Shown one piece after another: positions 15,822 through 24,646 of a DNA stretch of 64,000 nt; position 1 is the stretch's first letter; every line of letters begins with the position of its first letter. The notes below the pieces were generated by a model that was not told where the DNA came from, searched no databases, and worked only from the letters and a program-made list of their open reading frames with translations. The stretch is from RPQJ01 sp963696545 (GTDB lineage Bacteria; Pseudomonadota; Gammaproteobacteria; Steroidobacterales; Steroidobacteraceae): the NCBI GenBank assembly GCA_963696545.1, contig CAVOKQ010000008.1, positions 248,001-312,000 of the forward strand, given 5' to 3'. The position numbers were made by a program, and so were the translations under genes.

Positions 15822-17264
15822 CTACCGCGCGCCGCGCTGGCCCATCTCGCGCCGCCAGGCTACGAAGCGCTCCGCGAGTCGGACGTTGCTTGAAGGAGCG
15901 AACGTCTGCTCGATCGAAGGTGCCGACCAAGTCCGCGGCTCGCCGGCGGCGAGAAACGCGATGCCACGTGCCGTCGCTTCCCGTACGGCGTACCGATCGA
16001 CCGGCAATCCACTCACGTCGGCGAGCGCGCGACAGAGGTAGTCCACGCGCGACAGCCCGCCCGAGATGAAAATGCGATCGAGAGGCGCGGCCTGCTGCAT
16101 TCTCTCCAGGTTCATGGCGAGCAGGAACGCGATGCTCTCGACCACGGCGACGAGCTGCCGCAGGTCGTCACCGCTGCCGACGAATTCCGCAGGAAAGTCG
16201 GGGTCCCAGAACGGTGCGCCGAGTCCTCCGACTCCGTTCATGAACAGCGGCACCTGCGCCCCGGCTGCGACCTCGAGCGATGACAACGCGCGCTCGACGT
16301 CGACCGCGACTCGGTCGCGCAGCCAGTCGATCGCGCTGCCTGCCCCGTTGACCGTGCCTTCATGGCTGTACGTCGCGGCCCCGGACTCGTCTGACCGGAG
16401 CACGCTGCGCAGTAACCCGTCGGGCAGCGGCATGCGGGCATCGGCCGCGCGCTGCACGAATGCACCGGTACCGACATTCACGAGTGCGACCGAGCGTCGT
16501 GGCGAGCCGAACGCGAACGCTGCCGCGGACTGGTCGCCGCTGCAGGCGGTCAGCGGAATCCGCCGTGCTGCGACCGTCATGTGTCCGAACGGGTGACGGG
16601 TCGGTACGCAGCGGGGCAGCTGGCCTGCGTCCACGTCGAACGCGTCCAGCAGTTCCGGCGACCAGTCGAGCGCGGCGGGGTCGAACAGCAGTGTGCGCGA
16701 CGCGTTCGCCGGGTCGGCCACGACCGGCCGTTCGTCGAGCAGCCGCGCCAGCAGGAAGCTCGACAACGGCCCGGCCGCGAGATCGTGCGCCCGCGCCGCG
16801 CGCTGCACGGCCGGAACGTGGTCCAGGCACCAGCGCAGCTTGCTCGCCCCGTAGTGCGCCGACAGCACGAGTCCGGTCATGTCCCGAATCGCCGCGGCAT
16901 GGGGGCGCAACCGTTCGAGCCACGCGGCGTTGCGTCGATCCTGCCAGGAGATCGCCGCGGTGAGCGCCCGGCCGGTCGAGCGTTCCCAGCAGACGACTGT
17001 CGACCGTTGGGTGGCGAGGCCCGCGGCAACGACGGCCTGATGGCGAGCCACCTCCGACTCACAGGCGTCGCGGGCCGCGACCTGCAGGGACCGCACGAGC
17101 TCGTCGGCGCCCTGCTCGACGATGTCCTCGCCGTCGCGTGTCGTCGCGACCGGGACGTGAGCCGCGGCCAGTTCACAACCGGAGGAGTCGAACAGCACCG
17201 CGCGGCTGCCGTGGCCACCCTGGTCGAGCGCCAGGACCAGGCCGGGCGCCGCCTCTCTCACCAC
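15822..17264 (-). CDS. FGGY-family carbohydrate kinase, glycerol kinase-like
   Basis: This kinase of about 480 residues has the FGGY fold. The N-terminal phosphate-binding motif is 'LALDQGGHGSRAVLFD'. The segments 'ISWQDRRN' and 'LTACSGDQSAAAFAFGS' and the second nucleotide-binding motif 'VNVGTGAFV' follow. 'IFISGGLSRVDYLCRALAD' is near the C-terminus. It is closest in style to glycerol kinase ('ALDQGTTSSRA'), but several consensus residues differ, so the substrate may be another polyol. The start is GTG at 17264 or 17262-17259, after GAGGAG, overlapping the end of the phosphodiesterase gene. Together they could release and phosphorylate glycerol from phosphodiesters. Confidence 0.8.
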   Translation of the reverse strand: MVREAAPGLVLALDQGGHGSRAVLFDSSGCELAAAHVPVATTRDGEDIVEQGADELVRSLQVAARDACESEVARHQAVVAAGLATQRSTVVCWERSTGRALTAAISWQDRRNAAWLERLRPHAAAIRDMTGLVLSAHYGASKLRWCLDHVPAVQRAARAHDLAAGPLSSFLLARLLDERPVVADPANASRTLLFDPAALDWSPELLDAFDVDAGQLPRCVPTRHPFGHMTVAARRIPLTACSGDQSAAAFAFGSPRRSVALVNVGTGAFVQRAADARMPLPDGLLRSVLRSDESGAATYSHEGTVNGAGSAIDWLRDRVAVDVERALSSLEVAAGAQVPLFMNGVGGLGAPFWDPDFPAEFVGSGDDLRQLVAVVESIAFLLAMNLERMQQAAPLDRIFISGGLSRVDYLCRALADVSGLPVDRYAVREATARGIAFLAAGEPRTWSAPSIEQTFAPSSNVRLAERFVAWRREMGQRGAR

Positions 17265-18019
17265 TGCCGACGGCTCTCCTCGTAAGCTTGCTGCAGTACG
17301 CGCACCGCCATCGTCTCGACATAGCGCGCGCCGCGCTGCTGGCACTCGCCGGCGGTCTTCGCATCCCGCACTTCGTAGAGGGCCCAGGCCCAGGGCCCGG
17401 GCCAGAGAGGCTCATCGCCGGTCGGCAGGCGCTCGAGGTTGGCGAACATGAATTCGGGCGCAAGCGCAGCGGCCTCGGCGCGCGTCTCATCCGTGTATTC
17501 GGAAATGACCCAGCCGATGCGCGCGCCCGTCATCATGCGCAGCACCTTGAGGCTCGGCAGGTCGAACGAGATCAGCACGCAGCGGTTCATCACCGGCTTC
17601 AGCACCTCGGCCACCCGGCGCAGGACGATTTCGCGACCGAACCTGCGCAAGCTGCCGCGCTTCACTTCGACGAACGCCGTGACGCCTTCCCATCCGGTCA
17701 TCGCGTCCACGACCTGCGCGAGCGACGGCGGATACGTAAATGCGAAACGGCGCCCGAAGCGCTTGATCTCGCCCACCGGAGTCTCCGCGAACCGGGCCCA
17801 CGTCATTTCGTGCACGACGTCGGCGCGGTCCGCGACGCGCTCGAGGTCGGAATCATGGAATACCACCGGCACCTTGTCGGCCGTCAGGTGCACGTCGAAC
17901 TCGACGTGCTTGACGCCCAGGTCGACGGCGGAGCAGAGGGCCTGCAGCGTGTTCTCCGGGAACTCGGCCGCATTGCCGCGGTGCGCAATGATCTCCGGTA
18001 GGGGCGTGCCTTGTGTCAT
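17258..18019 (-). CDS. Glycerophosphodiester phosphodiesterase
   Basis: This 253-residue GDPD-family enzyme hydrolyses glycerophosphodiesters to glycerol-3-phosphate and an alcohol. The catalytic motifs are 'IIAHRGNAAEFPENT' (His and Arg at the start, Glu later), 'HVEFDVHLTAD' with metal-binding Glu/Asp, and 'VVFHDSDLER' with the second His. No signal peptide is present, which suggests a cytoplasmic UgpQ-type enzyme. It precedes and overlaps the FGGY kinase gene by seven bases, so the two are probably co-translated. The ATG at 18019 is close to the domain start. Confidence 0.9.
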   Translation of the reverse strand: MTQGTPLPEIIAHRGNAAEFPENTLQALCSAVDLGVKHVEFDVHLTADKVPVVFHDSDLERVADRADVVHEMTWARFAETPVGEIKRFGRRFAFTYPPSLAQVVDAMTGWEGVTAFVEVKRGSLRRFGREIVLRRVAEVLKPVMNRCVLISFDLPSLKVLRMMTGARIGWVISEYTDETRAEAAALAPEFMFANLERLPTGDEPLWPGPWAWALYEVRDAKTAGECQQRGARYVETMAVRVLQQAYEESRRQW

Positions 18020-18112
18020 CGATCTACCCGTTATGGCGCCGACTGACGCATTGTGTCACCTGCAAACGCGGCGCATTGAACCATAAGTACATGATTCGGG
18101 GGGATAGTCGAC

Positions 18113-18412
18113 GTGGCACGGGACTTGCTTCGGGTCCACGGGGCTGTCCCGTACAGGTGCGACCAGATGTCTTCGGAAGTTATCGCGTTGCTTTTTCCCG
18201 ACCCGGGCCAGGCCCGTGAAGGATCGGCGCAGCCGGTAACGGCGCTGGTGCGCGATGCCGAGGGGCCCATGGAGCTGCGGGACGTGCTGGCCGATACGGC
18301 CCTGATGCGACAGGCGCGGCTCACCGGGCGCTTCAACTGCGGCAAGCCCATTTTCGATCCCGTCACCCGCGAAGTGATCGGCTACGAAATCGAGCCGATG
18401 GCGGTGCGCTGA
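18113..18412 (+). CDS. Hypothetical small protein
   Basis: This is an up to 99-residue protein that I do not recognise. It is acidic-to-neutral, has no signal peptide or membrane segment, and ends 'DPVTREVIGYEIEPM'. The segment 'MELRDVLADTALMRQARL' could be a helix. Two starts are possible: GTG at 18113 after GGGGGATA, or ATG at 18167 giving 81 residues. It lies between the divergent phosphodiesterase gene and the co-directional K+ channel, 50 bases before the latter, so it could share a transcript with the channel. Confidence 0.55.
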   Translation: MARDLLRVHGAVPYRCDQMSSEVIALLFPDPGQAREGSAQPVTALVRDAEGPMELRDVLADTALMRQARLTGRFNCGKPIFDPVTREVIGYEIEPMAVR

Positions 18413-18462
18413 CAGCGACCGTCGCCTCCGGGGCAACGGTCCCCTGAGCTATAGTCGCGCGC

Positions 18463-19578
18463 GTGAACGGAGCGCGCGGCAACCGACCACAGCAGGACCC
18501 GACGGTGTTCGGCCGCATGCGCCGGACACTGCGTCGCCTGCGTCTCGAGCGTGGCGGTCCGGCCGCGCCGATCCTGTTCCGCAAGTCTGCCGCCCCTCCC
18601 GAGGTCGAGCTCGCGATGCGGGCGGTACTCGTGCTGCTGCTGATGTCGGCGGTGTTCGCGGTCTTCCTGCTCGACCGCAGCGGGCTGCAGGACAATATCG
18701 ACGGCGACGTCTCGGTGACCGACGTCATCTATTTCACGATGATCACGATCACGACCGTCGGCTACGGCGACATCGTCCCGGTGTCCGACGCGGCGCGGCT
18801 GATCGACGCCTTCTTCGTGACCCCGGTGCGCATCTTCGTCTGGTTCGTGTTCCTGGGCACCGCATACCAGCTGGTCTTCCAGCGTCTGATCGAGGAATGG
18901 CGCATGACGCGACTGCAGAGAGAGCTGCAGGGCCACGTGGTCCTGTGCGGCTTTGGCCACAGCGGCTCGATTGCCGCGTCCGAGCTGCTGCTGCGGGGGT
19001 GGAAGCCCGAACAGGTGGTGGTGATCGACCCGGACGCGAACGAGGTGCAGCGAGCCGCGGACCGGGGCTTCATCGGCATGCACGGCGACGCCTCCAGCGA
19101 GGAACTGCTGAAGGTCGCGGCCGTCGACCGGGCGAGCTCGGTGATCGTGAGCGTCGGCCGCGACGACACGATGGTGCTGATCGTGCTGACGATCCGGGAG
19201 ATCGCGAAGCGGGTGCGCGTGGTCGCGCGGGTCGGCGAGCAGGAGAACGTCAAGCTCGCGCGCTCGAGCGGGGCCGACGTGATCGTCTCCCCGCCGCGCT
19301 TCGGCGGCTACCTGATGGCGGATGCCGTCACGAGCAACGCCACCGTCGACTTCATCGCCGAGGCACTGACGTTTCGTGGTGGATTCCAGCTGCACGAACG
19401 CGACCCGGTGCCGGCCGAGATCGGACGTGCGACACGCGACATGGTGGGTTCGCTGGTCGTGGAGATCCGCCGCGACGGCCGGCGCATCGGCTGCTGGCAG
19501 GACCCCGCGCTCGTGATCGAGCCGGATGACCGGCTGCTGGTGATCGACTCGGATGCCGCGATCGAGGCGGCCAGGTAG
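18463..19578 (+). CDS. Potassium channel with cytoplasmic RCK (TrkA-N) domain
   Basis: This 371-residue two-TM potassium channel has its first TM at about residues 48-68. The pore helix and selectivity filter are 'TITTVGYGD', and a second TM helix follows at about residues 120-140. The RCK/TrkA-N Rossmann domain begins 'GHVVLCGFGHSGSIAA' (about residue 158). A C-terminal TrkA-C-like domain ends the protein. RCK domains gate the pore in response to ions or nucleotides. This is the MthK/Kch architecture. The GTG start at 18463 is near the domain boundary. A short basic N-terminus precedes the first TM. No downstream partner is evident. Confidence 0.9.
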   Translation: MNGARGNRPQQDPTVFGRMRRTLRRLRLERGGPAAPILFRKSAAPPEVELAMRAVLVLLLMSAVFAVFLLDRSGLQDNIDGDVSVTDVIYFTMITITTVGYGDIVPVSDAARLIDAFFVTPVRIFVWFVFLGTAYQLVFQRLIEEWRMTRLQRELQGHVVLCGFGHSGSIAASELLLRGWKPEQVVVIDPDANEVQRAADRGFIGMHGDASSEELLKVAAVDRASSVIVSVGRDDTMVLIVLTIREIAKRVRVVARVGEQENVKLARSSGADVIVSPPRFGGYLMADAVTSNATVDFIAEALTFRGGFQLHERDPVPAEIGRATRDMVGSLVVEIRRDGRRIGCWQDPALVIEPDDRLLVIDSDAAIEAAR

Positions 19579-19751
19579 GCGGGGAGACATCGCCCCGCCG
19601 CGCCGTTGGACTAGACCCGAGAACTGGGTGAGGTGGACGACGCGGCGGAGCGATCGCGCACGATAAGGTCAAGCGCGCGTGCGCATTGTGCGTGCAACTC
19701 GCGCGAGAGTCCAGATGCCCTGTCGACTTCTTAGCGTGCACCGACGCCGCG

Positions 19752-20210
19752 TCAGCCGGTGCTCTCGTGCTCGCTGCCGGTGAGTGCATGCGCCCGTGTC
19801 AGCGTCACGACGTTGCCGGAAGAGACCGCGCTGGTCGCTGTGCCATCGGCCATGTGCTCGAGCTTGCCGTCCACCGTGGCGCCGCATTCGATGCGCAACT
19901 GACGGTAGCGGATGTTTCCGGTCACGCGCGCGCCGGCCTGGAGCTCGAGGAAGTTCTCGACCTGGAGGTCGCCGCGGACCGTGCCGTTGATCACGGCATC
20001 GTGAACCCTGGCGCCGCCGACGATCGTGCCTGACTCGCTCAGCACGAGCAGGCCGCGCGCATCGTCCTTGCACTGGACGATTCCTTCCACTTTTCCGTCG
20101 ATGCGCACTCCATCGGTGATGAGCACGTCGCCTGCGATCTCGACGCCGGCGCCGATCAGGCTGGAGAGCCGGGTGACGTCAATCGGCAGGTCGGTTCTGC
20201 GGCGAAACAT
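19752..20210 (-). CDS. Bactofilin family cytoskeletal protein
   Basis: This 152-residue bactofilin has an N-terminal tail ending 'RLSSLIGAGVEIAGD' and a right-handed beta-helix core of short repeats such as 'GDVLITDGVRIDGKVEGIV', 'SGTIVGGARVHDAVINGTV' and 'GARVTGNIRYRQLRIECGA'. Bactofilins polymerise without nucleotide at the inner membrane and recruit cell-wall enzymes. The gene is the last of an operon with a coiled-coil membrane protein and an M23 peptidase, a familiar context for bactofilins. The ATG at 20210 begins 'MFRRRTD'. An ORF extension upstream is a shadow of the coiled-coil gene. Confidence 0.9.
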   Translation of the reverse strand: MFRRRTDLPIDVTRLSSLIGAGVEIAGDVLITDGVRIDGKVEGIVQCKDDARGLLVLSESGTIVGGARVHDAVINGTVRGDLQVENFLELQAGARVTGNIRYRQLRIECGATVDGKLEHMADGTATSAVSSGNVVTLTRAHALTGSEHESTG

Positions 20211-20242
20211 CGATCGCACTCCGTGAAATGTCCGTGGAAGAT

Positions 20243-20611
20243 CTATTGCGGCGCGCGTGGCCGGCCGCGCTGCGCGTCGAGGAAATCGATCTGGCTGCGC
20301 AGCTCCGCGATGCGCTCGTTCAACGACGCGACCTGCTGGTCGAGCGAGGAGCGCGTGGCGCGCTCGATGGCGAGTTCCGCGCGAAGGCTGGCGAGTTGCG
20401 TCTCGAGGGCGGCGTTCCGGGCCTGGAACTCGCTCAGGCGCGGCAGCGGCTTGCCGCCGTCCGTGTAGTGACGCAATGCGAGCACTACCGACAGCGCGAG
20501 CAGCGCGACGACAACAAGTGCGTGCAGGCCCGTGCGCAGGCGCCGGGTCGAAGCCAGCTCGAGGCGGGCGGACGACAGGTGTCGCGTGGCGGAACCCGCG
20601 AGCGATCTCAT
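20243..20611 (-). CDS. Small single-pass membrane coiled-coil protein
   Basis: This 122-residue protein has a short basic N-terminus, one transmembrane helix (about residues 28-47) and a C-terminal coiled coil (about 58-112, heptad-like 'LETQLASLRAELAIERAT'). The topology resembles FtsL/FtsB-type divisome proteins and DUF6776-like proteins, but I do not assign it to a family. It starts inside the end of the M23 peptidase gene (four-base overlap) and precedes the bactofilin by 32 bases. I infer that it links the periplasmic peptidase to the cytoplasmic bactofilin scaffold. Confidence 0.7.
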   Translation of the reverse strand: MRSLAGSATRHLSSARLELASTRRLRTGLHALVVVALLALSVVLALRHYTDGGKPLPRLSEFQARNAALETQLASLRAELAIERATRSSLDQQVASLNERIAELRSQIDFLDAQRGRPRAPQ

Positions 20612-21585
20612 GGGCGTCCAGTCGAGGCGTCCGCGCGCGCCAGGTAGTCCCGGGGCTCCACACGGATGCCGCGTCGAATCACTTCGAAGTGCAGGTGCGC
20701 GCCGGTCGAGCGGCCCGTCGAACCCACTTCCGCAATTGCCTGCCGTGGCATCACGAGATCGCCCGCGCGGACCAGGACCCGGGATGCGTGGCCGTACAGC
20801 GTCGCGAGGCCGTTGCCGTGATCGATCACGACGGCGTTGCCATAGGCGCCGTCCGCTCCTGCGACGATGACCCGCCCGCCGGCGCTGGCGAAAATCGGCG
20901 TGCCTGCCGGCGCCGGGAAATCGAGGCCTTCGTGTCGGGCCGGTCGGCCGGTGAACGGATCGCGACGAGTGCCGAAGCCCGAGCTGGTCGAGCCCGTCCG
21001 GACGGGCCAGCGGCTCGGGAACGCCATGCTCGCGAGATCGTGCGCGACGGTCAGGTCGGACAGGTGCGTCACCGCGCCTTCGAGCCGCGCGAGTTCATCC
21101 TCGAGTCGTGACAGACCCGTGCGGAGATCACCGTGACCATGGTCGCCTGCGCCCGGCGACGCGTAATCGTGATGGAGTGGAATGAACGGACCGCCGCGCG
21201 GCAGGGAATCGTCAGGGTGCGGGGTCCGCGCAACCGGTCGCGCGTCCGTTGGCCGGGCCACGCCGAGACGCCGTGCCAGTGTCGCGGCTTCGCTTTCCAC
21301 CCGCGTCAACCGGCCGGACAGGGCTCCGATCCGATCGATCAGTGCGCGGCCCTCGGGATGATTGAGATCGAGCCGAGACGCCGGGCGGGCGAGCGGTGGC
21401 ACCGCCGGTGCGACTTGCGCTGCACGGTAGCCGAGTGCATAGCAGGCCGACATCAGCAGCAGCAGGGCAAGGGACGCAGCGGTGATGAGTGGCCGCGCGT
21501 CGACGGTTCGCAGCGTCGAGCGCGTTACGGGACCGACCGAGAAGATCACAAATGCCACGGGCGTGCCCTCGCGTAGCCGGTTCAT
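20608..21585 (-). CDS. M23 family metallopeptidase (LytM/peptidoglycan endopeptidase type)
   Basis: This 325-residue membrane-anchored M23 protein has an N-terminal TM helix (about 34-53). A periplasmic coiled-coil linker follows, then a C-terminal LytM domain with the zinc ligands in 'RHEGLDF' and 'HLHFE' and the conserved 'ALATLYGHASR'. All catalytic positions look intact, so it may cleave peptidoglycan cross-links rather than be a degenerate activator. It is the first gene of the operon with the coiled-coil protein and the bactofilin. The ATG at 21585 is preceded by the divergent 426-bp gap. Confidence 0.88.
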   Translation of the reverse strand: MNRLREGTPVAFVIFSVGPVTRSTLRTVDARPLITAASLALLLLMSACYALGYRAAQVAPAVPPLARPASRLDLNHPEGRALIDRIGALSGRLTRVESEAATLARRLGVARPTDARPVARTPHPDDSLPRGGPFIPLHHDYASPGAGDHGHGDLRTGLSRLEDELARLEGAVTHLSDLTVAHDLASMAFPSRWPVRTGSTSSGFGTRRDPFTGRPARHEGLDFPAPAGTPIFASAGGRVIVAGADGAYGNAVVIDHGNGLATLYGHASRVLVRAGDLVMPRQAIAEVGSTGRSTGAHLHFEVIRRGIRVEPRDYLARADASTGRP

Positions 21586-22011
21586 CGACGTCAGGTTGCC
21601 GTGGATACTTAGCGCGAGTTCCAGCTCCGGACAATCGTTGCGGGCGCGGCATGTTCATTCTGTGACCGACGGCGCAGCTTGGCGGTGCCAATCCGCACGG
21701 CGGACCGCGATACCGGACGGGATGCGCACTGCAGCGCAGCAGGTCGGGTTGACCCAAAGCCATTACCGGGGTCATGTATCGCCATGAGCAGCATACAGTC
21801 CAGAGTCACGGCGCAGGAGCAGATCTGCGTGCCGGCCGAGGTGCGGCGCAGCTGGCCGCGGTTGAGATGCTGCTCAATCACGAGCGGCTGACGATCCAGG
21901 ATGCGGACGCCGTGCAACGCGCGCTCGCGGGTACCAATCCGCGCACCGACTGTGTGGTACTGGGACCGGCGTCTCTCGCGCGCATGGGTCCAACGCTGGG
22001 ATACTCCCCGC
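21586..22011. other. 426-bp intergenic stretch, no supported gene
   Basis: This gap lies between divergent genes. Short ORFs on both strands lack ribosome-binding sites and GC-rich third positions. It should hold the promoters of the M23 operon (minus strand) and the sugar-dehydrogenase-like lipoprotein (plus strand), but I see no clear sigma-70 hexamers or repeats. Confidence 0.5.
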
Positions 22012-24546
22012 ATGGGACGCACGCGTGGCACTTCCACACACAGGCGCGGATCGGGTTGGGCGATCCTGGCGATCTGCGCGTCATTGCTGGTGGGTTGCGG
22101 GGGCGGCGGCTCCGGCGGCGGCGGGGGAACACCGCAGCCACCTGCCGATGTGACACCGCCCACGGTGCCGCAGGGCCTGGCTGCAAGCGCCGCGTCCAGC
22201 ACACAGATCGTCGTGAGCTGGCAGGCGTCGTCCGACGCCGGCAGCGGCGTGGCAGGGTATCGCGTGTTCCGCAACGGCGGAGCGACGGCCGTTGCGACGG
22301 TGCCCGGCACGTCGTTCACCGACACGGGGCTCTCTGCGGCGACCCGGTATTCATACGCCGTGCTGGCGTTCGATGCGGCCACGCCGGCCAACGAGTCAGC
22401 ACTCTCGGCGCCCGCTGCGACCACCACGCAGGCTGCCACGCCGATCGTGGGGCTCGACCGGCGGCCCGACAATCCGAGCTGCGTCGCCGGCGAACGGCCG
22501 GCGCAAGTCGTGACGCTCGCGACCGAGCGAGCGTTTCCGAGCCTGCCCGCGTTCTCCAGCGCCGTCCTGATGCTGCAGGCGCCCGGTGACGCGGCGCGCT
22601 GGTTCGTCGTCGAGCAGGGCGGCACGGTGCGGGTGTTCGACAACCAGCCAACGGTTGCGACCAGCCGCAGCTTCGTCGACATCACGGCTCGAGTACGCTC
22701 CGGCGGCGAGCAGGGGCTGCTCGGCATGGCGTTCCACCCCGGCTATCCGGCCGATCCGCGCGTGTACCTGTCTTACACCAACGCGACCAACGGGCTGGTG
22801 TCGCGCATCTCCGAGTTCCGCACGCGCGACGGCGGCCTGACGCTCGATCCCGCGACCGAGCTGGTCCTGCTCACGGTCGCCCAGCCCGCCACCAATCACA
22901 ACGGTGGCAACATCGCGTTCGGACCGGACGGATTCCTGTATGTCGGGTTCGGCGACGGCGGCAGCGGCGGGGATCCGTGGGGCACGATCGGCAACGGCCA
23001 GAACCTGACGACCCTGCTCGGCAAGGTGCTGCGCATCGACGTCAACGGGTCGACCGGCACCGTGCCGTACCGTATCCCGGCGGGCAATCCGTATGCAGGC
23101 AACGCACTTTGCAGCACCGGAGCGGGCACGCAGAACTGTGCGGAGATCTATGCCTACGGACTGCGCAACCCGTGGCGCTGGAGCTTCGATCGCGGCAGTG
23201 GCGAGTTGTGGCTCGGCGACGTGGGTCAAGGCACGATCGAGGAAGTGGATCGCATCGTCGCCGGCGGCAATTACGGCTGGCGCTGCTTCGAGGGTACCCG
23301 CGCCTACAACGCCACGTGCGGTGCGAACGCGGGAAGCAGCCGGCCGCCGGTTGCGCAGTATGACCACACGGTCGGCCAGTCCATCACCGGCGGCTACGTT
23401 TACCGCGGCTCCGCGATGCCGGCGCTCGCGGGCCGCTATGTCTTCGGCGATTTCGTGTCGGGACGCATCTGGCACATCGCCAGGGACACGCCGCCGACGC
23501 TCACCGTTGCAGCGGGCTTCGACAGTGGCCTGTCGATCGCTTCGTTCGCGCAGGACAGCAACGGCGAACTGTACGTCGTTCATTACGGTGGAACGCTGCA
23601 CCGCCTCCGCCCGGGTGCCGGCGGCGGCGGTTCGGTGCCGGACAAGCTGTCGGCCACGGGTTGCGTCGATCCGGCCAACGCCACCAGGCCCGCGGCCGGC
23701 CTCGTGCCGTATGCACCCAATGCGCCGTTCTGGTCGGATGGCGCCGCCAAGGAGCGCTATCTCGCATTGCCGAATGGCGCCACGCTCAGCACGACCGCGG
23801 ACGGCGACATCGAGTTCCCGAACGGCACCGTGCTGCTGAAACAGTTTCGCCTCGGTGGCCGGCTGGTGGAGACTCGGCTCTTCATGCGGCACACGGACGG
23901 CGAGTGGGCCGGCTACAGCTACGAGTGGAATGCACAGGGCACGGACGCCACGCGCGTGGTCGGTGGCAAGACGGCGCCCGCAGGCAGCCAGTCATGGGTG
24001 TTCCCGAGCGACGCCCAGTGCCTCGCCTGCCACACGGCTGCGGCCGGGCGCAGTCTTGGTCTCGAAATCGCGCAGCTGAACGGGCCGTTGCTCTATCCGC
24101 AGACCGGCCGCACTGCGAACCAGCTGGCCACGCTCGACGCGATCGGAATGTTCAAGCCGGCACTCGCGACTCCGCCCGCCGCGCTGCCGGCGCTGCCAGA
24201 CCCGTTCGGATCCGCCGGGACGCTGGCCGAGCGGGCACGCGCCTACCTGCACACCAACTGCTCGCAGTGCCACCGCCCGAACGGAGGCACGCCGACGGAT
24301 CTCGACCTGCGCTACACGACACCGTTGTCCGGCACGAACGCCTGCGATCGCGTGCCTCAGGCCGGTGAGCTTGGACTGGCGAATGCGCGGATCGTCGCGC
24401 CGGGCGACGCCGGCCGGTCGGTGCTGGTCGCGCGAGCGAACCGTCGCGACGCATTGGCGATGCCGCCCCTCGCCAGCACGGTGGTCGATGCGGCTGGCGT
24501 CGACCTGCTGAGCCGCTGGGTCAACTCGCTCGCAAGCTGCAACTGA
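22012..24546 (+). CDS. Lipoprotein with fibronectin III, PQQ-sugar-dehydrogenase-like propeller and c-type cytochrome motifs
   Basis: This is an 844-residue exported lipoprotein. The signal peptide ends in 'LLVGC', followed by a glycine-rich linker. Residues about 48-140 form a fibronectin type III domain ('TVPQGLAAS', 'VVSWQASSD', 'YSYAVLAFD'). A six-bladed propeller of the soluble glucose dehydrogenase/HHIP type follows ('GLLGMAFHPGYPADPRVYL', 'NHNGGNIAFGPDGFLYVG', 'YAYGLRNPWRWSFDR', 'GNYGWRCFEG'). The C-terminal part has two Cys-x2-Cys-His haem-like sites, 'CLACH' and 'CSQCH', as in DUF1592/SO2930-type cytochromes. I infer an outer-membrane-side sugar or polyol oxidase passing electrons to haem. 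The ATG at 22012 gives the shortest good signal peptide. Confidence 0.82.
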   Translation: MGRTRGTSTHRRGSGWAILAICASLLVGCGGGGSGGGGGTPQPPADVTPPTVPQGLAASAASSTQIVVSWQASSDAGSGVAGYRVFRNGGATAVATVPGTSFTDTGLSAATRYSYAVLAFDAATPANESALSAPAATTTQAATPIVGLDRRPDNPSCVAGERPAQVVTLATERAFPSLPAFSSAVLMLQAPGDAARWFVVEQGGTVRVFDNQPTVATSRSFVDITARVRSGGEQGLLGMAFHPGYPADPRVYLSYTNATNGLVSRISEFRTRDGGLTLDPATELVLLTVAQPATNHNGGNIAFGPDGFLYVGFGDGGSGGDPWGTIGNGQNLTTLLGKVLRIDVNGSTGTVPYRIPAGNPYAGNALCSTGAGTQNCAEIYAYGLRNPWRWSFDRGSGELWLGDVGQGTIEEVDRIVAGGNYGWRCFEGTRAYNATCGANAGSSRPPVAQYDHTVGQSITGGYVYRGSAMPALAGRYVFGDFVSGRIWHIARDTPPTLTVAAGFDSGLSIASFAQDSNGELYVVHYGGTLHRLRPGAGGGGSVPDKLSATGCVDPANATRPAAGLVPYAPNAPFWSDGAAKERYLALPNGATLSTTADGDIEFPNGTVLLKQFRLGGRLVETRLFMRHTDGEWAGYSYEWNAQGTDATRVVGGKTAPAGSQSWVFPSDAQCLACHTAAAGRSLGLEIAQLNGPLLYPQTGRTANQLATLDAIGMFKPALATPPAALPALPDPFGSAGTLAERARAYLHTNCSQCHRPNGGTPTDLDLRYTTPLSGTNACDRVPQAGELGLANARIVAPGDAGRSVLVARANRRDALAMPPLASTVVDAAGVDLLSRWVNSLASCN

Positions 24547-24610
24547 CGCAACGAATCGCAAACGGTTCGTTGCGCGCAGTGATGACACCTGGGGCACGTT
24601 TCGGTGTATG

Positions 24611-24629
24611 ATTGTTGCATTGCAGCAAT
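24611..24629. promoter_or_regulatory. Near-perfect 19-bp palindrome, candidate PhaR-type operator of the phasin gene
   Basis: ATTGTTGCATTGCAGCAAT matches its own reverse complement except for one base pair and the central base. TGC/GCA-rich palindromes of this form are typical of PhaR operators before phasin genes. It lies 18 bases before the ATG at 24647. If it is an operator it cannot be coding, which argues against the upstream in-frame start at 24608. Confidence 0.55.
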
Positions 24630-24646
24630 CTACTCAGGTGCCGGTC

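Noticed and set aside
19577..19598. Hairpin after the K+ channel gene as a terminator
   Set aside because: The stem is followed by GC-rich sequence without T-run on either strand.
21609..21787. Faint DciA/DUF721-like pattern on the plus strand upstream of the M23 gene
   Set aside because: The match is only a few residues, third-position GC is too low for this genome, and no start or ribosome-binding site is present.
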